NCBI GenBank assembly: GCA_028288595.1
Contig: JAQBNK010000020.1
Coordinates: 1-45,822, forward strand
DNA: 45,822 nt
Direction of reading: 5' to 3'
From: Chitinophagaceae bacterium
Lineage (GTDB): Bacteria; Bacteroidota; Bacteroidia; Chitinophagales; Chitinophagaceae
Part shown: positions 16,487-26,244 of the stretch, in pieces
Layout: each line of letters begins with the position of its first letter
Numbering within the stretch: position 1 is the stretch's first letter
The notes under the pieces: model-generated
Told to the model about the DNA's origin: nothing
What the model saw: only the letters and a program-made list of their open reading frames with translations
Database searches by the model: none
Translations under genes and position numbers: made by a program

Positions 16487-17653
16487 ATGGCAAAGAGAGA
16501 TTATTACGAAATTCTGGGTGTGTCTAAATCGGCCACTGCTGAGGAAATCAAAAAAGCATACCGCAAGGTTGCGATGCAATTTCACCCTGATCGTAATCCA
16601 GGTGATAAAGACGCAGAAGAAAGATTTAAGGAAGCTGCTGAGGCCTACGAGGTGTTAAGCGACGTGGATAAAAAGGCTAAGTACGATCGCTATGGTCATG
16701 CTGCATTTGGCCCGGGAACAGGTGGTGGCAACTATGGGGGCGGCATGAACATGGATGATATTTTCAGCCAGTTCGGCGATATTTTCGGGGATGATATTTT
16801 TGGTAATTTTTTCGGAGGCGGTGGCGGAAGAGGCGGAGCGAGAACAGGAAGACCGCGTGGAGCAAGAGGAAGTAATCTGAGGGTAAAATTAAAATTGACT
16901 TTTGAAGAAATTGCGAAGGGCGTTAATAAAAATATCAAAGTAAAAAAATACGTTAGCTGTAATGTTTGTACGGGAACCGGTGCAAAAGATAAGAATGGTA
17001 TACAAACCTGTGGAACATGCGGTGGTAACGGGCAGGTGAGAAAAGTAACGAACACTTTTCTTGGCCAAATGCAAACTGTTACTACCTGTCCCAATTGTAA
17101 TGGTGAAGGATCAGTCGTTACAGCTAAATGCGGAAATTGTAAAGGCGAAGGAAGAGTGTTTGGAGAGGAAACAGTTTCGATCGATATACCTGCGGGTGTT
17201 CAGGAAGGAATGCAACTGAGCCTGGGCGCAAGAGGTAATGCGGGAGAAAGAGGAGGAGCCAGTGGCGACCTGATTATTCTGATTGAAGAAGAACCAAATA
17301 AAGATTTACAACGCGATGGGTTGAATGTTGCTTTCGAGCTTCATTTAACTTTCCCCGAAGCGGTATTCGGCACACAGATAGAAGTGCCTACAATTGATGG
17401 CCGTGCCAAAATAAAAATACCTCCCGGTACGCAGAGCGGAAAAATATTCAGGCTTAAAGGAAAAGGTTTTCCTGAAGTGAATGGATATAATAAAGGAGAT
17501 CAGCTGATCCATGTAAATGTATGGACGCCGCAGGCTGTATCGGATGAAGAACATGCAATGCTTGAGAAATTGGGCCAAAGTCCAAATTTTCAGCCGCAGC
17601 CCGGTAAAAACGAAAAGAGCTTTTTTGATAAGGTGAAGGAAGTGTTCAGTTAA
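16487..17653 (+). CDS. dnaJ: Molecular chaperone DnaJ (Hsp40, type I)
   Basis: It delivers unfolded substrates to DnaK and stimulates its ATPase. The J domain (residues 1-70) has the HPD motif in [17 protein letters not shown] Gly/Phe-rich linker follows (about 75-125, with [16 protein letters not shown]). The zinc domain has four CxxCxGxG motifs: [24 protein letters not shown] and CGNCKGEG (about 158-220). The two C-terminal beta domains complete the protein. At 388 residues it is a full type I DnaJ. The stop overlaps the end of the opposing vWA gene by 4 nt, with TTAA serving both stop codons. Confidence 0.97.
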   Translation: MAKRDYYEILGVSKSATAEEIKKAYRKVAMQFHPDRNPGDKDAEERFKEAAEAYEVLSDVDKKAKYDRYGHAAFGPGTGGGNYGGGMNMDDIFSQFGDIFGDDIFGNFFGGGGGRGGARTGRPRGARGSNLRVKLKLTFEEIAKGVNKNIKVKKYVSCNVCTGTGAKDKNGIQTCGTCGGNGQVRKVTNTFLGQMQTVTTCPNCNGEGSVVTAKCGNCKGEGRVFGEETVSIDIPAGVQEGMQLSLGARGNAGERGGASGDLIILIEEEPNKDLQRDGLNVAFELHLTFPEAVFGTQIEVPTIDGRAKIKIPPGTQSGKIFRLKGKGFPEVNGYNKGDQLIHVNVWTPQAVSDEEHAMLEKLGQSPNFQPQPGKNEKSFFDKVKEVFS

Positions 17654-19407
17654 TCTTTTTTCTTTTTCCTGTAGATCTTTTTAGCCTTATCAATCAATCC
17701 TAAAAATTCTTTGTGTAAAGGATTTTGAATATCTCCTGCAGACACTGCAATCTTTGTCAGATCATCCCAATTATATTCTTTTGCATTGGGGGATTGTTTT
17801 ACAAGGTTGCCAAACATGCAAATAGTTGCCGCAAGCCGGAGAAAGGATTTTGCCTGGCTGAGCTGCTGCAAATTATTGACTGCGGGAAAATTTGAAATGA
17901 CAGGAGTATCTTTGCCATGTGGTTTATATTGAAGCCTGACTGTTGCCAATGGAATCCTTTCTTTATTTTCTGTGGCTTTTATATTTTTCTCTGTTGGAAC
18001 AATTTCAAACACAGCTATTAGTGCATGACCCGTTCCTATTTCACCCCCTTCAATTTTACTGCTGCTATCATTTAATGCATCTTCTTTATTATCAAAACCC
18101 ACCAGCCTGTATTCTTTTACATAATCAGGATCGAACTCAACATTAGCAAAGGCGTCATCGGCAACGGCGTACATAGTTTTAGAAAATTCTGTTATCAACA
18201 CTTTCCCGGCTTCGTTTATATTATCGAGATAGGCGAAATTGCCATTTCCTTTTTTTGCGAGCACTTCCAGTTTGCTGTCTTTATAATTCCCCATTCCTAC
18301 TCCAAGACAGGTTAGATAAATGCCACTTTGCCGATGCAGGATAATTAAATCTTCCAATTCTTTTTCCGATGATTGCCCTACATTAAAATCACCATCTGTC
18401 GCCAGAATGATCCTGTTATTCGCCAGTGGATTATAACAATTCTCTGCCAGTGTATAGGCAGATCTTATTGCAGCTTCTCCCGGTGTATCTCCCTCAGCAT
18501 TTAATTTATCGATTGCGTCATTTATCTTTTTTTTCTCTCCGCCGGAAGTGGGCGGAAGCAACACGCCTACTACACCCCCATACATTACGATCGCAACTGT
18601 GTCTTTATCTCTCAGGTTTTTTACCAGTAGCTTAAAAGCGGATTTTAATAAGGGTAAACGATTTGGTTTATCCATCGAGCCGGACACATCAATTAAAAAA
18701 GTAAGATTATTGGGGGGGAGATGACTAAAATCAATAAGTGGGGCTTTAATATTCACGAAGAATAATTGTTTTGTTGTTGTCCACGGCGCTGTCGTTAAAT
18801 AAGTGCTGATATTAAACTGGTCTTTATTTGTTACCAGGCTTTCATCTTCGAGGTTAAAATAATTCAGCATTTCTTCCAGTCGCACAGCATCCGGCGGTAC
18901 TATGCTACCCATATTGATAAACCTCCGGATGTTGCTGTAAGATGCACGGTCTATATTTAATGCAAAACCTGTTTCAGGATATTTGCCTGTATTAACAAAA
19001 GCGTTCTCAACATTATTACTATAGCTTTCATTGGAATGATAAACCTGCGCAACCTTATCTTTTAAAAGATCTTTAGTAACAGACGTTAGATGATGATGAG
19101 AAAGGGAAATATTCTGCGGCGAGGGCTTCAAACAAAAAGATTGAAATTTAGCTGCATCTACCCGCTGTTGCATGATCTCGTAGCCTTCCAGCGAAAGCAT
19201 AATAGAATCTGTTTGCCGTGATAACGGAATCCCAAATGCACCGGCACTGCCTGAATAAAATGGTGAACTGCCCTTAGATTGTAAAAGAATTTTTACGTTA
19301 TATAAAGGATTTCCTTTATCGTCTTTCACTTCGCCGCGCAGGTAATACTGGGCGGTAGCGTTAAGGGTAAGGAGCAGCAGTAATATGGCAAGGCACAGGA
19401 TACGCAA
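17650..19407 (-). CDS. Exported von Willebrand factor A domain protein (YfbK-like)
   Basis: A 585-residue protein of unknown role. The signal peptide is residues 1-19 (ending NATAQ). A carboxypeptidase-regulatory-like beta-sandwich spans about 22-95 ([19 protein letters not shown]). A region with [18 protein letters not shown] typical of the vWF_A/YfbK N-terminus is at about 148-165. The vWA domain has the metal site DVSGSM near 240 and ATDGDFNVG near 335, and a DUF3520-like C-terminal region follows. The intact MIDAS motif suggests metal-dependent protein binding in the periplasm or on the outer membrane. The gene ends the minus-strand run symporter, OMT, glucosaminidase, hpt. The C-terminus is a strongly basic IYRKKKKD. 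Confidence 0.87.
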   Translation of the reverse strand: MRILCLAILLLLLTLNATAQYYLRGEVKDDKGNPLYNVKILLQSKGSSPFYSGSAGAFGIPLSRQTDSIMLSLEGYEIMQQRVDAAKFQSFCLKPSPQNISLSHHHLTSVTKDLLKDKVAQVYHSNESYSNNVENAFVNTGKYPETGFALNIDRASYSNIRRFINMGSIVPPDAVRLEEMLNYFNLEDESLVTNKDQFNISTYLTTAPWTTTKQLFFVNIKAPLIDFSHLPPNNLTFLIDVSGSMDKPNRLPLLKSAFKLLVKNLRDKDTVAIVMYGGVVGVLLPPTSGGEKKKINDAIDKLNAEGDTPGEAAIRSAYTLAENCYNPLANNRIILATDGDFNVGQSSEKELEDLIILHRQSGIYLTCLGVGMGNYKDSKLEVLAKKGNGNFAYLDNINEAGKVLITEFSKTMYAVADDAFANVEFDPDYVKEYRLVGFDNKEDALNDSSSKIEGGEIGTGHALIAVFEIVPTEKNIKATENKERIPLATVRLQYKPHGKDTPVISNFPAVNNLQQLSQAKSFLRLAATICMFGNLVKQSPNAKEYNWDDLTKIAVSAGDIQNPLHKEFLGLIDKAKKIYRKKKKD

Positions 19408-19448
19408 TCGCCTCTTTCTTTTGCTACTGCTAATTTACTCTAAATTAT

Positions 19449-19985
19449 TCAGTCTTTCAATTGGTAAAGTTCTCTGAGGTTTCTTCCAAGACCATCGTAA
19501 TCAAGACCATATCCCAAAACAAACTTATTCGGAATGGAAAAACAGCAATAATCTATCTTGACAGGAAAAACCGAAGCGTCGGGTTTATGTAACAGCACGG
19601 CGATCTTTAGCGTAGCAGGATGCTGGTTATTCAGTTGCGGCAAAAATTCATTGATGGTTTTACCGGTATCAATAATATCTTCTAAAATGACTACGTCGCG
19701 ACCTGTAATATCTGTATCCAGGCCTATAGCTGTAATAACATGTCCGGTTGATTTGGTGCCTTTGTATGAAGCGAGTTTAATAAAGCAGATCTCGGCTTCA
19801 ATAGTCAATTCTTTAAAAAGATCGGATGAAAACATGAACGATCCGTTCAGTATAGCGATAAACAGCGGCCTCTTTCCCTTATAGTCCTTATCCAGTTGCC
19901 GGGCAAGCTCTTTGATCTTGCCGAGAATTTCGGCTTCCGTTAAATAAGGAACAAAAGTTTTATCATGAATGCTTACCGTCTGCAT
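19449..19985 (-). CDS. hpt: Hypoxanthine phosphoribosyltransferase
   Basis: A purine salvage enzyme that converts hypoxanthine (and guanine) plus PRPP to IMP (GMP) in the cytosol. The PRPP-binding signature VVILEDIIDTGKT lies at about residues 96-108. ILNGSFMFSSDL near 44 and KLASYKGTKSTG near 70 are the usual loops, and VLGYGLDYDGLGRNL near 157 contains the base-binding aspartate. It is 178 residues, normal for the family. It is 37 nt downstream of the glucosaminidase gene and 41 nt upstream of the vWA gene on the same strand, so cotranscription is likely, without obvious functional linkage. Confidence 0.95.
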   Translation of the reverse strand: MQTVSIHDKTFVPYLTEAEILGKIKELARQLDKDYKGKRPLFIAILNGSFMFSSDLFKELTIEAEICFIKLASYKGTKSTGHVITAIGLDTDITGRDVVILEDIIDTGKTINEFLPQLNNQHPATLKIAVLLHKPDASVFPVKIDYCCFSIPNKFVLGYGLDYDGLGRNLRELYQLKD

Positions 19986-20022
19986 ACAGGAAAAGGTTTG
20001 CGCAATATTACAGCATTCACTA

Positions 20023-21129
20023 TTAATTGCGAACCGTTTGTGTGCTAAGCTTTGGTGTAACGGGTGAATTTGAACGCAGGTAGATCATTTCTCCCCTGGC
20101 AGCTTCCATACCTTTTGGAATGCGATTGTAGGATAGAATGCTTTCCATTCTTATGCCTTCTTTCTGGGCAATATCATAAAGGGTTTCATTATTGCTTACA
20201 ACATGAAAATCCGTGGCACCTCTTTTCGACTTTTTCTCAAGGTAAATCAGCTGGTCTTTTTGTAAGATGTCCTGCTCGTCCATATCATTGAAGTCTATTA
20301 ATTTCTGGTAAGAAACTTCATGCAGATTGGCTAATGATAATAGCGAGGTTCCGGCTGTAGCATATACAACCTTACAACCATTGATATTGAAAATACCAGG
20401 AGGATAATATTTGGTACCTGTTTTTAAAATGGTGTTTTTAACATCAGCGGCACTGGTATTATTAGGTACCGGTGCAGCAGGTTCACCCGCATTTTTGGTT
20501 TCAAAAAACCTTGGTGCTTCATCTTTTTTTAAAGGAGCAGTAGTTTGGGTTGCGGCACTGTTACCTCCTGGAGTTGGTTCTTCATTTTTTGCTAAAGCAT
20601 CATCATTTTTATTCATCCTGCTTAAAGCTGTGAGTGAATATTCCTGCAGGTTATTTTCAACAATTGTTTTGATGAGAACCTGGGCGTAAGCAGGGTTGGT
20701 AGCATAACCGGCTTTCTTTAGTCCTTTTGCCCAGCCTTCGTAATCCGTAGGATCCAGTTTAAAAAGGAAAGCGTAGGGGGAGCGTGTTTTTAAAAAGTCA
20801 GAATGATCACGAAAAGATTCTTCTGCAGACAAATATCCCCGGAAGCATTCACCCCTGGCATCATCATCATGATAAACTTTATTGCCGGTCCAGTTTTCTT
20901 TACACTTGATGCCGAAATGATTATTTGATTGTTTTACCAGGTCGCTTTGCCCGGCCTGTGATTCCAGTAAACCTTGCGCCAGTGTGATAGCTGCAGGTAC
21001 ACCGCTGCGCATCATCTCATCCATAGCAATCTCTTTATATTTGGCTATGTACTCTTTTACAGCAGGAGATTGGGCCCTCACAGCCAGGGTTGATAGGATA
21101 GCAAGGAAAAGGAAAAGGGTATTCTTCAT
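20023..21129 (-). CDS. Exported glucosaminidase (GH73-like) with two C-terminal LysM repeats
   Basis: Probably a peptidoglycan N-acetylglucosaminidase acting on the cell wall. The signal peptide is residues 1-19 (ending AVRAQ). The glucosaminidase domain spans about 22-175: ITLAQGLLESQAGQSDL with a candidate catalytic Glu near 55, SNNHFGIKCKENWTG near 68, and the C-terminal GWAKGLKKAGYATNPAYA. A low-complexity Ala/Thr/Pro linker (about 185-245) leads to two LysM-like units (about 262-305 and 313-355; the second contains FHVVSNNETLYDIAQKEGI). Its start is 6 nt after the O-methyltransferase stop. The architecture is standard for Bacteroidota. Confidence 0.92.
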   Translation of the reverse strand: MKNTLFLFLAILSTLAVRAQSPAVKEYIAKYKEIAMDEMMRSGVPAAITLAQGLLESQAGQSDLVKQSNNHFGIKCKENWTGNKVYHDDDARGECFRGYLSAEESFRDHSDFLKTRSPYAFLFKLDPTDYEGWAKGLKKAGYATNPAYAQVLIKTIVENNLQEYSLTALSRMNKNDDALAKNEEPTPGGNSAATQTTAPLKKDEAPRFFETKNAGEPAAPVPNNTSAADVKNTILKTGTKYYPPGIFNINGCKVVYATAGTSLLSLANLHEVSYQKLIDFNDMDEQDILQKDQLIYLEKKSKRGATDFHVVSNNETLYDIAQKEGIRMESILSYNRIPKGMEAARGEMIYLRSNSPVTPKLSTQTVRN

Positions 21130-21135
21130 GGTTTT

Positions 21136-21774
21136 TCATTTCTTTTTAATCAGCAACAATCCGTCGCGTATCGTTAAGAAAACCTGTTCTGTCCGTTGAT
21201 CATTCAGAACATGTTGATTAAAATTATTTATTGCAATGGCATTCTTTCCTTTCACATTTTCGTCGAGCACCTGGCCATGAAAAAGTACATTGTCAGCTAT
21301 GATAAGTCCGTTATCCCTTAAACGTGGAACCACCAGTTCATAGTATTGGGTATAACTAACTTTGTCTGCATCTATAAAAACAATGTCCCAGTCGAAATGT
21401 AAATCGGGTATGATCTCCAGCGCATTGCCGGAATGCAAATGTATTTGATTGTATTTTTCACTTCGTTTAAAAAAACCTTTAGCAATGGCAGCATCCTCTT
21501 CTCTTAGTTCGATCGTATGTAAATTACCATTTTTTTGCAAACCTGTTGCCAGGCAAAGTGCAGAATAACCGGTGAAAGTACCAATCTCTAAAACATTGAG
21601 GGGCCGCATCATAGAACTGATAAACTGCAAAAACTGCCCCTGTACCGGGCCACTTATCATGTGCGCCTGCGGATGATGCTGAACCGTGTAATTATAAATT
21701 TCACTTAGCAGGTAACTGGTTTTGGTAGTGTGCACAAGCGCATAACTTTCAGCAGCAGGATTGATAAGGTCCAT
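21136..21774 (-). CDS. O-methyltransferase (class I, COMT-like family 3)
   Basis: A SAM-dependent methyltransferase of the cation-dependent type that methylates hydroxyl groups of small molecules. VLEIGTFTGYSALCLA near residue 61 is the SAM-binding loop. WDIVFIDADKVSYTQYYE near 130 gives the metal/SAM aspartates, and GLIIADNVLFHG near 154 holds the further Asp-Asn pair. It is 212 residues with no signal peptide. It is the first gene before the glucosaminidase, separated by 6 nt. The substrate cannot be deduced. Confidence 0.92.
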   Translation of the reverse strand: MDLINPAAESYALVHTTKTSYLLSEIYNYTVQHHPQAHMISGPVQGQFLQFISSMMRPLNVLEIGTFTGYSALCLATGLQKNGNLHTIELREEDAAIAKGFFKRSEKYNQIHLHSGNALEIIPDLHFDWDIVFIDADKVSYTQYYELVVPRLRDNGLIIADNVLFHGQVLDENVKGKNAIAINNFNQHVLNDQRTEQVFLTIRDGLLLIKKK

Positions 21775-21804
21775 TTTTTTAAAGGATTTTTAAGCTGATG
21801 TATT

Positions 21805-21877
21805 AATTCAAAATTCAAAAGTAAAAATTAAAAAAAATAAACATTCCAGTTTTGAATTCAGTTTTGAGTTTTGAATT
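21805..21877. repeat. Heptad-repeat inverted repeat between the symporter and O-methyltransferase genes
   Basis: The left arm AATTCAA, AATTCAA, AA (21805-21820) and the right arm TTTTGAG, TTTTGAA, TT (21862-21877) match as reverse complements with one mismatch, around a 41-nt A-rich loop. It lies just after the symporter stop codon (minus strand), where a transcript end would be expected. Confidence 0.8.
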
Positions 21878-21878
21878 A

Positions 21879-23372
21879 TTACCTCGGGTGTTCGCTATCG
21901 GCAATCTCATTTGCAGCTGCATCATACCTTTGCGATGAGGATACCGCCAGCAAACCAAGATAAGTAAGCAAACCATTTAATATCAGTAATTCGATGCCTA
22001 TCTGGTAACCATTAAACCATTGGGCTGAATTCGTTTTCAGAATGTAACAAAGTATGGGTGATAAGATACAGATCACCGGAACCAGGCTGTGATTTCTTAC
22101 AGTTCGCCTGGATATAATACCAAAAGCAAATAATCCAAGCAATGGTCCGTAAGTATATCCTGCTACATCTAATATAATTCCAATGATGGATTTATTATTG
22201 ATGACCTTGAATATCATCACACAAACAAAAAAGATAAAAGTAAAAACAAGGTGTACTGTTCTCCTGGTCTTCTTTCTTTTCGCTTCTGTTAATTCTGCAT
22301 TTCGTTTAATACCTAAAATATCAATGCAGAAAGACGATGTTAATGCAGTGATAGCGCCATCAGCGCTGGGAAACAGTGCGGATATCAATCCAATAATAAA
22401 TATGATCGATACGGCAGTAGGCAAATAATTCAATGCGATAGTGGGAAAGAGATCATCACCTTTTGTTGTTATTCCTTTACTGGTTGCATACAGGTAAAGA
22501 AGTCCGCCCATCACTAAAAACATAAATACCACAATGGCCTGCAGGAAGCTTAAAGTGATCATGTTCTTTTGCGAACCCTTCAAAGTTTTAACGCTGATAT
22601 TTTTCTGCATCATTTCCTGGTCCAGCCCCGTCATTGCAATAGTAATGAATGCGCCGCCAAGTATTTGTTTCATCCAAAAGCCCCCGCTTTTCACATCTTC
22701 ATTAAATATCCTGGTATAACCTTTAGCATTTAAAGATTGTATCGTGTCGCTGAAAGAAAGATGCATTCCGTTCATGATGTAAACAATGCAGATCACCAGT
22801 CCCAGCAGCATAAAGGTTGTTTGCAAAGTATCAGTAAAGACAATTGTTTTAACGCCGCCTTCGAATGTATATAACAGTATCATCAGCAGTATCACCGCAG
22901 TTGTAACTGCGAAAGGAACACCCATTTTATTCAGTATGAAAATTTGAAGCACATTGATAACAAGATAAAGCCTCGCCGTTGCACCGATCGTTCTCGAAAT
23001 AATAAAAAACAGCGCACCCGTTTTATAAGAAGTATATCCAAATCGTCTTTGCAGGTAATTATAAATAGAGGTGAGATTTAAACGATAATAAAGGGGCAGC
23101 AAAACATAGGCTACAATGAAGTATCCTATCACGTAACCTATCACCACCTGGAAATAAGCGAATCCTCCTGCGCCTACCGTACCCGGAACACTCACGAAGG
23201 TTACACCACTTAAAGAGGTTCCCACCATTCCGAATGCTACCAGCATCCAGTTGCTGTTGCGGTTGCCGATAAAGAAAGAATCGTTATTGGCATTTCGGCT
23301 GGTGTACCATGCTACCACGAGCAGTATAGCGAAATATGCAATCACAAAGGAGAACAATATTAGTGGTGTCAT
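21879..23372 (-). CDS. Sodium:solute symporter family protein
   Basis: An inner-membrane transporter of the SSS family, 497 residues with about 13 hydrophobic segments spread over the whole length. The start MTPLILFSFVIAYFAILLVVAWYTS is a first membrane helix. FGMVGTSLSGVTFVSVPG near residue 48 is the conserved helix around the sodium site, and SALFPSADGAITALTSSFCIDI near 337 matches the second signature region. The C-terminal tail is short and hydrophilic. The solute is unknown; sugars, amino acids and carboxylates are all possible. It is divergent from the LOG-type gene across a 193-nt region with paired repeats. Confidence 0.92.
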   Translation of the reverse strand: MTPLILFSFVIAYFAILLVVAWYTSRNANNDSFFIGNRNSNWMLVAFGMVGTSLSGVTFVSVPGTVGAGGFAYFQVVIGYVIGYFIVAYVLLPLYYRLNLTSIYNYLQRRFGYTSYKTGALFFIISRTIGATARLYLVINVLQIFILNKMGVPFAVTTAVILLMILLYTFEGGVKTIVFTDTLQTTFMLLGLVICIVYIMNGMHLSFSDTIQSLNAKGYTRIFNEDVKSGGFWMKQILGGAFITIAMTGLDQEMMQKNISVKTLKGSQKNMITLSFLQAIVVFMFLVMGGLLYLYATSKGITTKGDDLFPTIALNYLPTAVSIIFIIGLISALFPSADGAITALTSSFCIDILGIKRNAELTEAKRKKTRRTVHLVFTFIFFVCVMIFKVINNKSIIGIILDVAGYTYGPLLGLFAFGIISRRTVRNHSLVPVICILSPILCYILKTNSAQWFNGYQIGIELLILNGLLTYLGLLAVSSSQRYDAAANEIADSEHPR

Positions 23373-23430
23373 ATGGCCAGGTTATGGTTAAAAAATATAG
23401 GCTGAAATAAAGCAATTTTTATTACATGGC

Positions 23431-23530
23431 TGAAGCGAATTATACGAATTTACTATATCATCAGTCATCACGTGGAATCAGGTGTTGTCGCCACTTGAGC
23501 ATTTCGTTGATTCGCTTCAATTCGTATAAT
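23431..23530. repeat. Two crossing inverted-repeat pairs between divergent genes
   Basis: L1 TGAAGCGAAT (23431-23440) pairs exactly with R1 ATTCGCTTCA (23510-23519). L2 ATTATACGAAT (23439-23449) pairs exactly with R2 ATTCGTATAAT (23520-23530). The order L1, L2, R1, R2 is crossing, not nested. L1 and L2 share 2 nt, so both stems could form fully only with difficulty. They may be alternative structures or protein sites. Confidence 0.7.
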
Positions 23531-23565
23531 AAATAAAGATTTACTTTGCTGCGATTTCAACCCAC

Positions 23566-24096
23566 ATGCAATATAAATCAATCGCTGTTTTTTGTGGCTC
23601 CAAGGCCGGTAATGATCCTGTTTTTGCAGCACATGCTTCAGAAGTGGGTAAACTGATGGCCTTGCAAAACATTACACTTGTCTATGGTGGTGGCAATAAA
23701 GGATTGATGGCGGCGGTTGCAAACAGTGTATTGGACAATAAAGGAAAAGTAATCGGAGTTATACCTGAAGTTCTGGTTGAGTGGGAACACCAGCACGAAG
23801 GGCTCACTGAATTATTCGTGGTGAAGGATATGCATACCCGGAAGAGAAAGATTTATGATCTGTGTGATGCTGCTATCATTCTGCCGGGCGGCTTTGGCAC
23901 CCTGGATGAACTTTTCGAAATGCTTACATGGAACACGCTAAACATCCACAATAAAAAAATATTCCTGCTAAACTCAAATGGATTTTACCAGCATCTGTTG
24001 CTGCATATAAATGAAATGGAGAAACAAGGATTTTTGTACAACGACTGGATAGAACGTCTTGTTTTTGTTGAGGAGCCTTCAGCTATCTTCTCTTAG
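23566..24096 (+). CDS. LOG family protein (cytokinin riboside 5'-monophosphate phosphoribohydrolase type, TIGR00730)
   Basis: A Rossmann-fold enzyme that in this family cleaves nucleoside 5'-monophosphates to free base and ribose 5-phosphate. The lysine-decarboxylase-like motif PGGFGTLDE is at residues 107-115, preceded by MHTRKRKIYDLCDA (90-102), which holds the family's conserved Arg. LVYGGGNKGLMAA at 38-50 is the nucleotide loop. It is 176 residues. It converges with the small barrel gene and overlaps it by 14 nt. The biological substrate in this bacterium is unknown. Confidence 0.92.
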   Translation: MQYKSIAVFCGSKAGNDPVFAAHASEVGKLMALQNITLVYGGGNKGLMAAVANSVLDNKGKVIGVIPEVLVEWEHQHEGLTELFVVKDMHTRKRKIYDLCDAAIILPGGFGTLDELFEMLTWNTLNIHNKKIFLLNSNGFYQHLLLHINEMEKQGFLYNDWIERLVFVEEPSAIFS

Positions 24097-24679
24097 AAGG
24101 ATGCAGGTAAAAATTAAAACCTGTTCTGATAACAGGTGTTGCCTGGTTTACATTATCACGGTAGGGGGAATTAATATCGGTCATCAGATCGAGCATTAGT
24201 AAAACATAAAAATTACTCTGACCAATAACGCGGTTTGCATAACCAATGCCAGCTAAAAGACTGTTCGACTGCTGGTGAAAAGTTTCATTTGTTCCACCAT
24301 TATAAACATCTTTTATTTTAATCACGTTCCAGTTATGCTCCGGTTGTAACTGAACAAAAATAAAATTCAGCGGGTATAATCTTACAAAAGCGCCAGCGCC
24401 ATAATTAAAATTTCTTTGCCTGTAACCATTAAAGTAACGGGCACTCATCGTCTGGTAAGAAAGATTGGTTTGTACACCGGCATCAAACCAGGGAGTAACT
24501 GAATATCCTATTTCAGGAATGGCGCCTATCAGAAATGTACCTGAAGATGCGCCGAGTGTAATCATCCCCCCGGCAAATACATTCTCTTTCTTAAATCCAC
24601 GTTCAGCCGGTAATTGTTCTTGCTGTGCGTTTACCGCTGAACAAATGATAAGTAATAATGCGGCCAGTAGTTTTTTCAT
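24083..24679 (-). CDS. Hypothetical exported beta-barrel-like protein
   Basis: It is 198 residues with a signal peptide (1-19, MKKLLAALLLIICSAVNAQ). The mature part alternates short beta-like strands ending at aromatic residues, such as WFDAGVQTNLSYQTM, FNYGAGAFVRLYPLNFIFVQL and TPVIRTGFNFYLHP. The last strand lies near the C-terminus, as in small outer-membrane barrels. I do not recognise a named family. Its start is 7 nt after the stop of the GlcD-like gene, so it is probably in that operon. The 3' end overlaps the LOG-type gene by 14 nt in the opposite direction. Confidence 0.75.
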   Translation of the reverse strand: MKKLLAALLLIICSAVNAQQEQLPAERGFKKENVFAGGMITLGASSGTFLIGAIPEIGYSVTPWFDAGVQTNLSYQTMSARYFNGYRQRNFNYGAGAFVRLYPLNFIFVQLQPEHNWNVIKIKDVYNGGTNETFHQQSNSLLAGIGYANRVIGQSNFYVLLMLDLMTDINSPYRDNVNQATPVIRTGFNFYLHPSKRR

Positions 24680-24686
24680 CTCTTAG

Positions 24687-26105
24687 TTATTTCATGTCGA
24701 AGATCTTCCCCGCATTCAAGATATTATTAGGGTCGAAAGCTTTTTTAATAGAACGCATCAATGTAAGGTTTTCTTGCGCAAACACAATATCCATATAGCT
24801 TTTCTGTATCAATCCTATCCCGTGTTCACCGCTTATTGTTCCGCCAAGCTGGTATACGAGCTTAAATAATGCACGTAAACTTTCTATCATATCCGCATCT
24901 TCCAGACTATTAGCAGTCCCTTCTTTTTTTATGCGAACATGCAGGTTGCCATCTCCGGCATGCCCGTAACATACCGCATGAAAATTATGTTCCTTCCCCA
25001 GCTTTTTCACGCCGCGTATCAGTGCGGGTAGTTCTGCTCTTGGTACAACCGTATCTTCTTCTATGGTATAGCCAGCCAGCTTTACGGCTTCAGCAACACG
25101 CCGTCTTAATTTCCACAGCTCGGCTTTTTGTTGTGCATCATCAGCAAATAAAATTTCCCCTGCGTCAAATTGTTGTAATAAAGTAGCAATCGCTTCTATT
25201 TCCTGCATCAGCACATCAGGATTATTTCCATCCACCTCGATTAACAGATGTGCCTCTATATCATCACTAACAGCAACAACATGGCTATCCACCATTTCAC
25301 TTACTATTTTTAAAGCATCTATTTCTACCAGTTCCAAACCGCTTGGAATAAATCCTGCCCTGAAAATGGCACTCACGGCTTCTCCTGCTTTTTCTAAAGA
25401 TTTAAAAGGAACCAGCATCAGCAGGTCGTGTGCAGGTAAAGGGATTAATTTCAAAACTATTTTTGTTACAATGCCCAGTGTTCCTTCGCTTCCTACTATT
25501 AATTGCGTAAGATTATATCCCGTAGAATTTTTTAAAACATTGGCCCCGGTCCAGATAATTTCCCCATTCGGAAGTACTACCTCAAGATTCAGTACATAAT
25601 CTTTCACAACGCCATATTTCACCGCTTTGGGACCGCCGCTGTTTTCTGCAATGTTGCCGCCAATAAAACAACTGCCGCGGCTGCTTGGGTCGGGCGGATA
25701 AAATAATCCTTTGGCTTTTACAGCATTTTGTAAAACTTCTGTAATTACGCCGGGTTCCGTAGTTACCTGCAGGTTGCGCTCATCGATATTTAAAATGGTA
25801 TTTAATCTTTCGGTTGATAAAAGAACTCCGCCTAAATGCGGTAATGCACCACCACTTAAACCGGTACCTGCACCACGTGGCGTAACAGGAATCCTGTGCT
25901 CATTGCAGATCTTCATAATAGCACTAATCTCTGCAGCGGTTCGTGGCTTTATTACTACATCGGGCAGGTAAAGCAATTGTTCTGTTTCATCGTGGCCATA
26001 GTGATTGCGGCTCTCATCGTCTGCCAAAACATAGGATTCCCCAACAATCTGTTTGAACCTGCCTGCCATTTCAACGGCGGTATTTTGCCCGGATACAGTT
26101 ACCAT
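24687..26105 (-). CDS. FAD-binding oxidoreductase, GlcD / D-lactate dehydrogenase-like
   Basis: An FAD enzyme that oxidises a 2-hydroxy acid such as glycolate or D-lactate and passes electrons to the respiratory chain. The FAD_binding_4 domain (residues about 30-215) has TPRGAGTGLSGGALP and PDPSSRGSCFIGGNIAEN. The FAD-oxidase C-terminal domain has CYGHAGDGNLHVRI near 385 and GGTISGEHGIGLIQKSYM near 428, with the catalytic histidines. It is 472 residues, typical for GlcD. No iron-sulfur partner (GlcF) is adjacent. The substrate cannot be separated between glycolate, lactate and related acids. Confidence 0.92.
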   Translation of the reverse strand: MVTVSGQNTAVEMAGRFKQIVGESYVLADDESRNHYGHDETEQLLYLPDVVIKPRTAAEISAIMKICNEHRIPVTPRGAGTGLSGGALPHLGGVLLSTERLNTILNIDERNLQVTTEPGVITEVLQNAVKAKGLFYPPDPSSRGSCFIGGNIAENSGGPKAVKYGVVKDYVLNLEVVLPNGEIIWTGANVLKNSTGYNLTQLIVGSEGTLGIVTKIVLKLIPLPAHDLLMLVPFKSLEKAGEAVSAIFRAGFIPSGLELVEIDALKIVSEMVDSHVVAVSDDIEAHLLIEVDGNNPDVLMQEIEAIATLLQQFDAGEILFADDAQQKAELWKLRRRVAEAVKLAGYTIEEDTVVPRAELPALIRGVKKLGKEHNFHAVCYGHAGDGNLHVRIKKEGTANSLEDADMIESLRALFKLVYQLGGTISGEHGIGLIQKSYMDIVFAQENLTLMRSIKKAFDPNNILNAGKIFDMK

Positions 26106-26227
26106 TTATGCTGAATTTGTGCAGTAAAGTTAAATCCATAGTGGCAAATAACCCTGCATGCAATGTCTTTTGATCCTATTGGTTGTCAACAGGTAGTTAA
26201 AAGCCTTCCTTTTTAAGGTTAAAACAA

Positions 26228-26235
26228 TAGTTTTG
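26228..26235 (+). promoter_or_regulatory. -7 box 9 nt before the HYC_CC_PP gene
   Basis: TAGTTTTG fits TAnnTTTG and ends 9 nt before the ATG at 26245, so the leader would be only a few nt. No TTG lies at the right distance for a -33 element. CCTTTTTAAGG (26208-26218), an imperfect dyad, lies in that space. Confidence 0.4.
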
Positions 26236-26244
26236 CATAAGACA

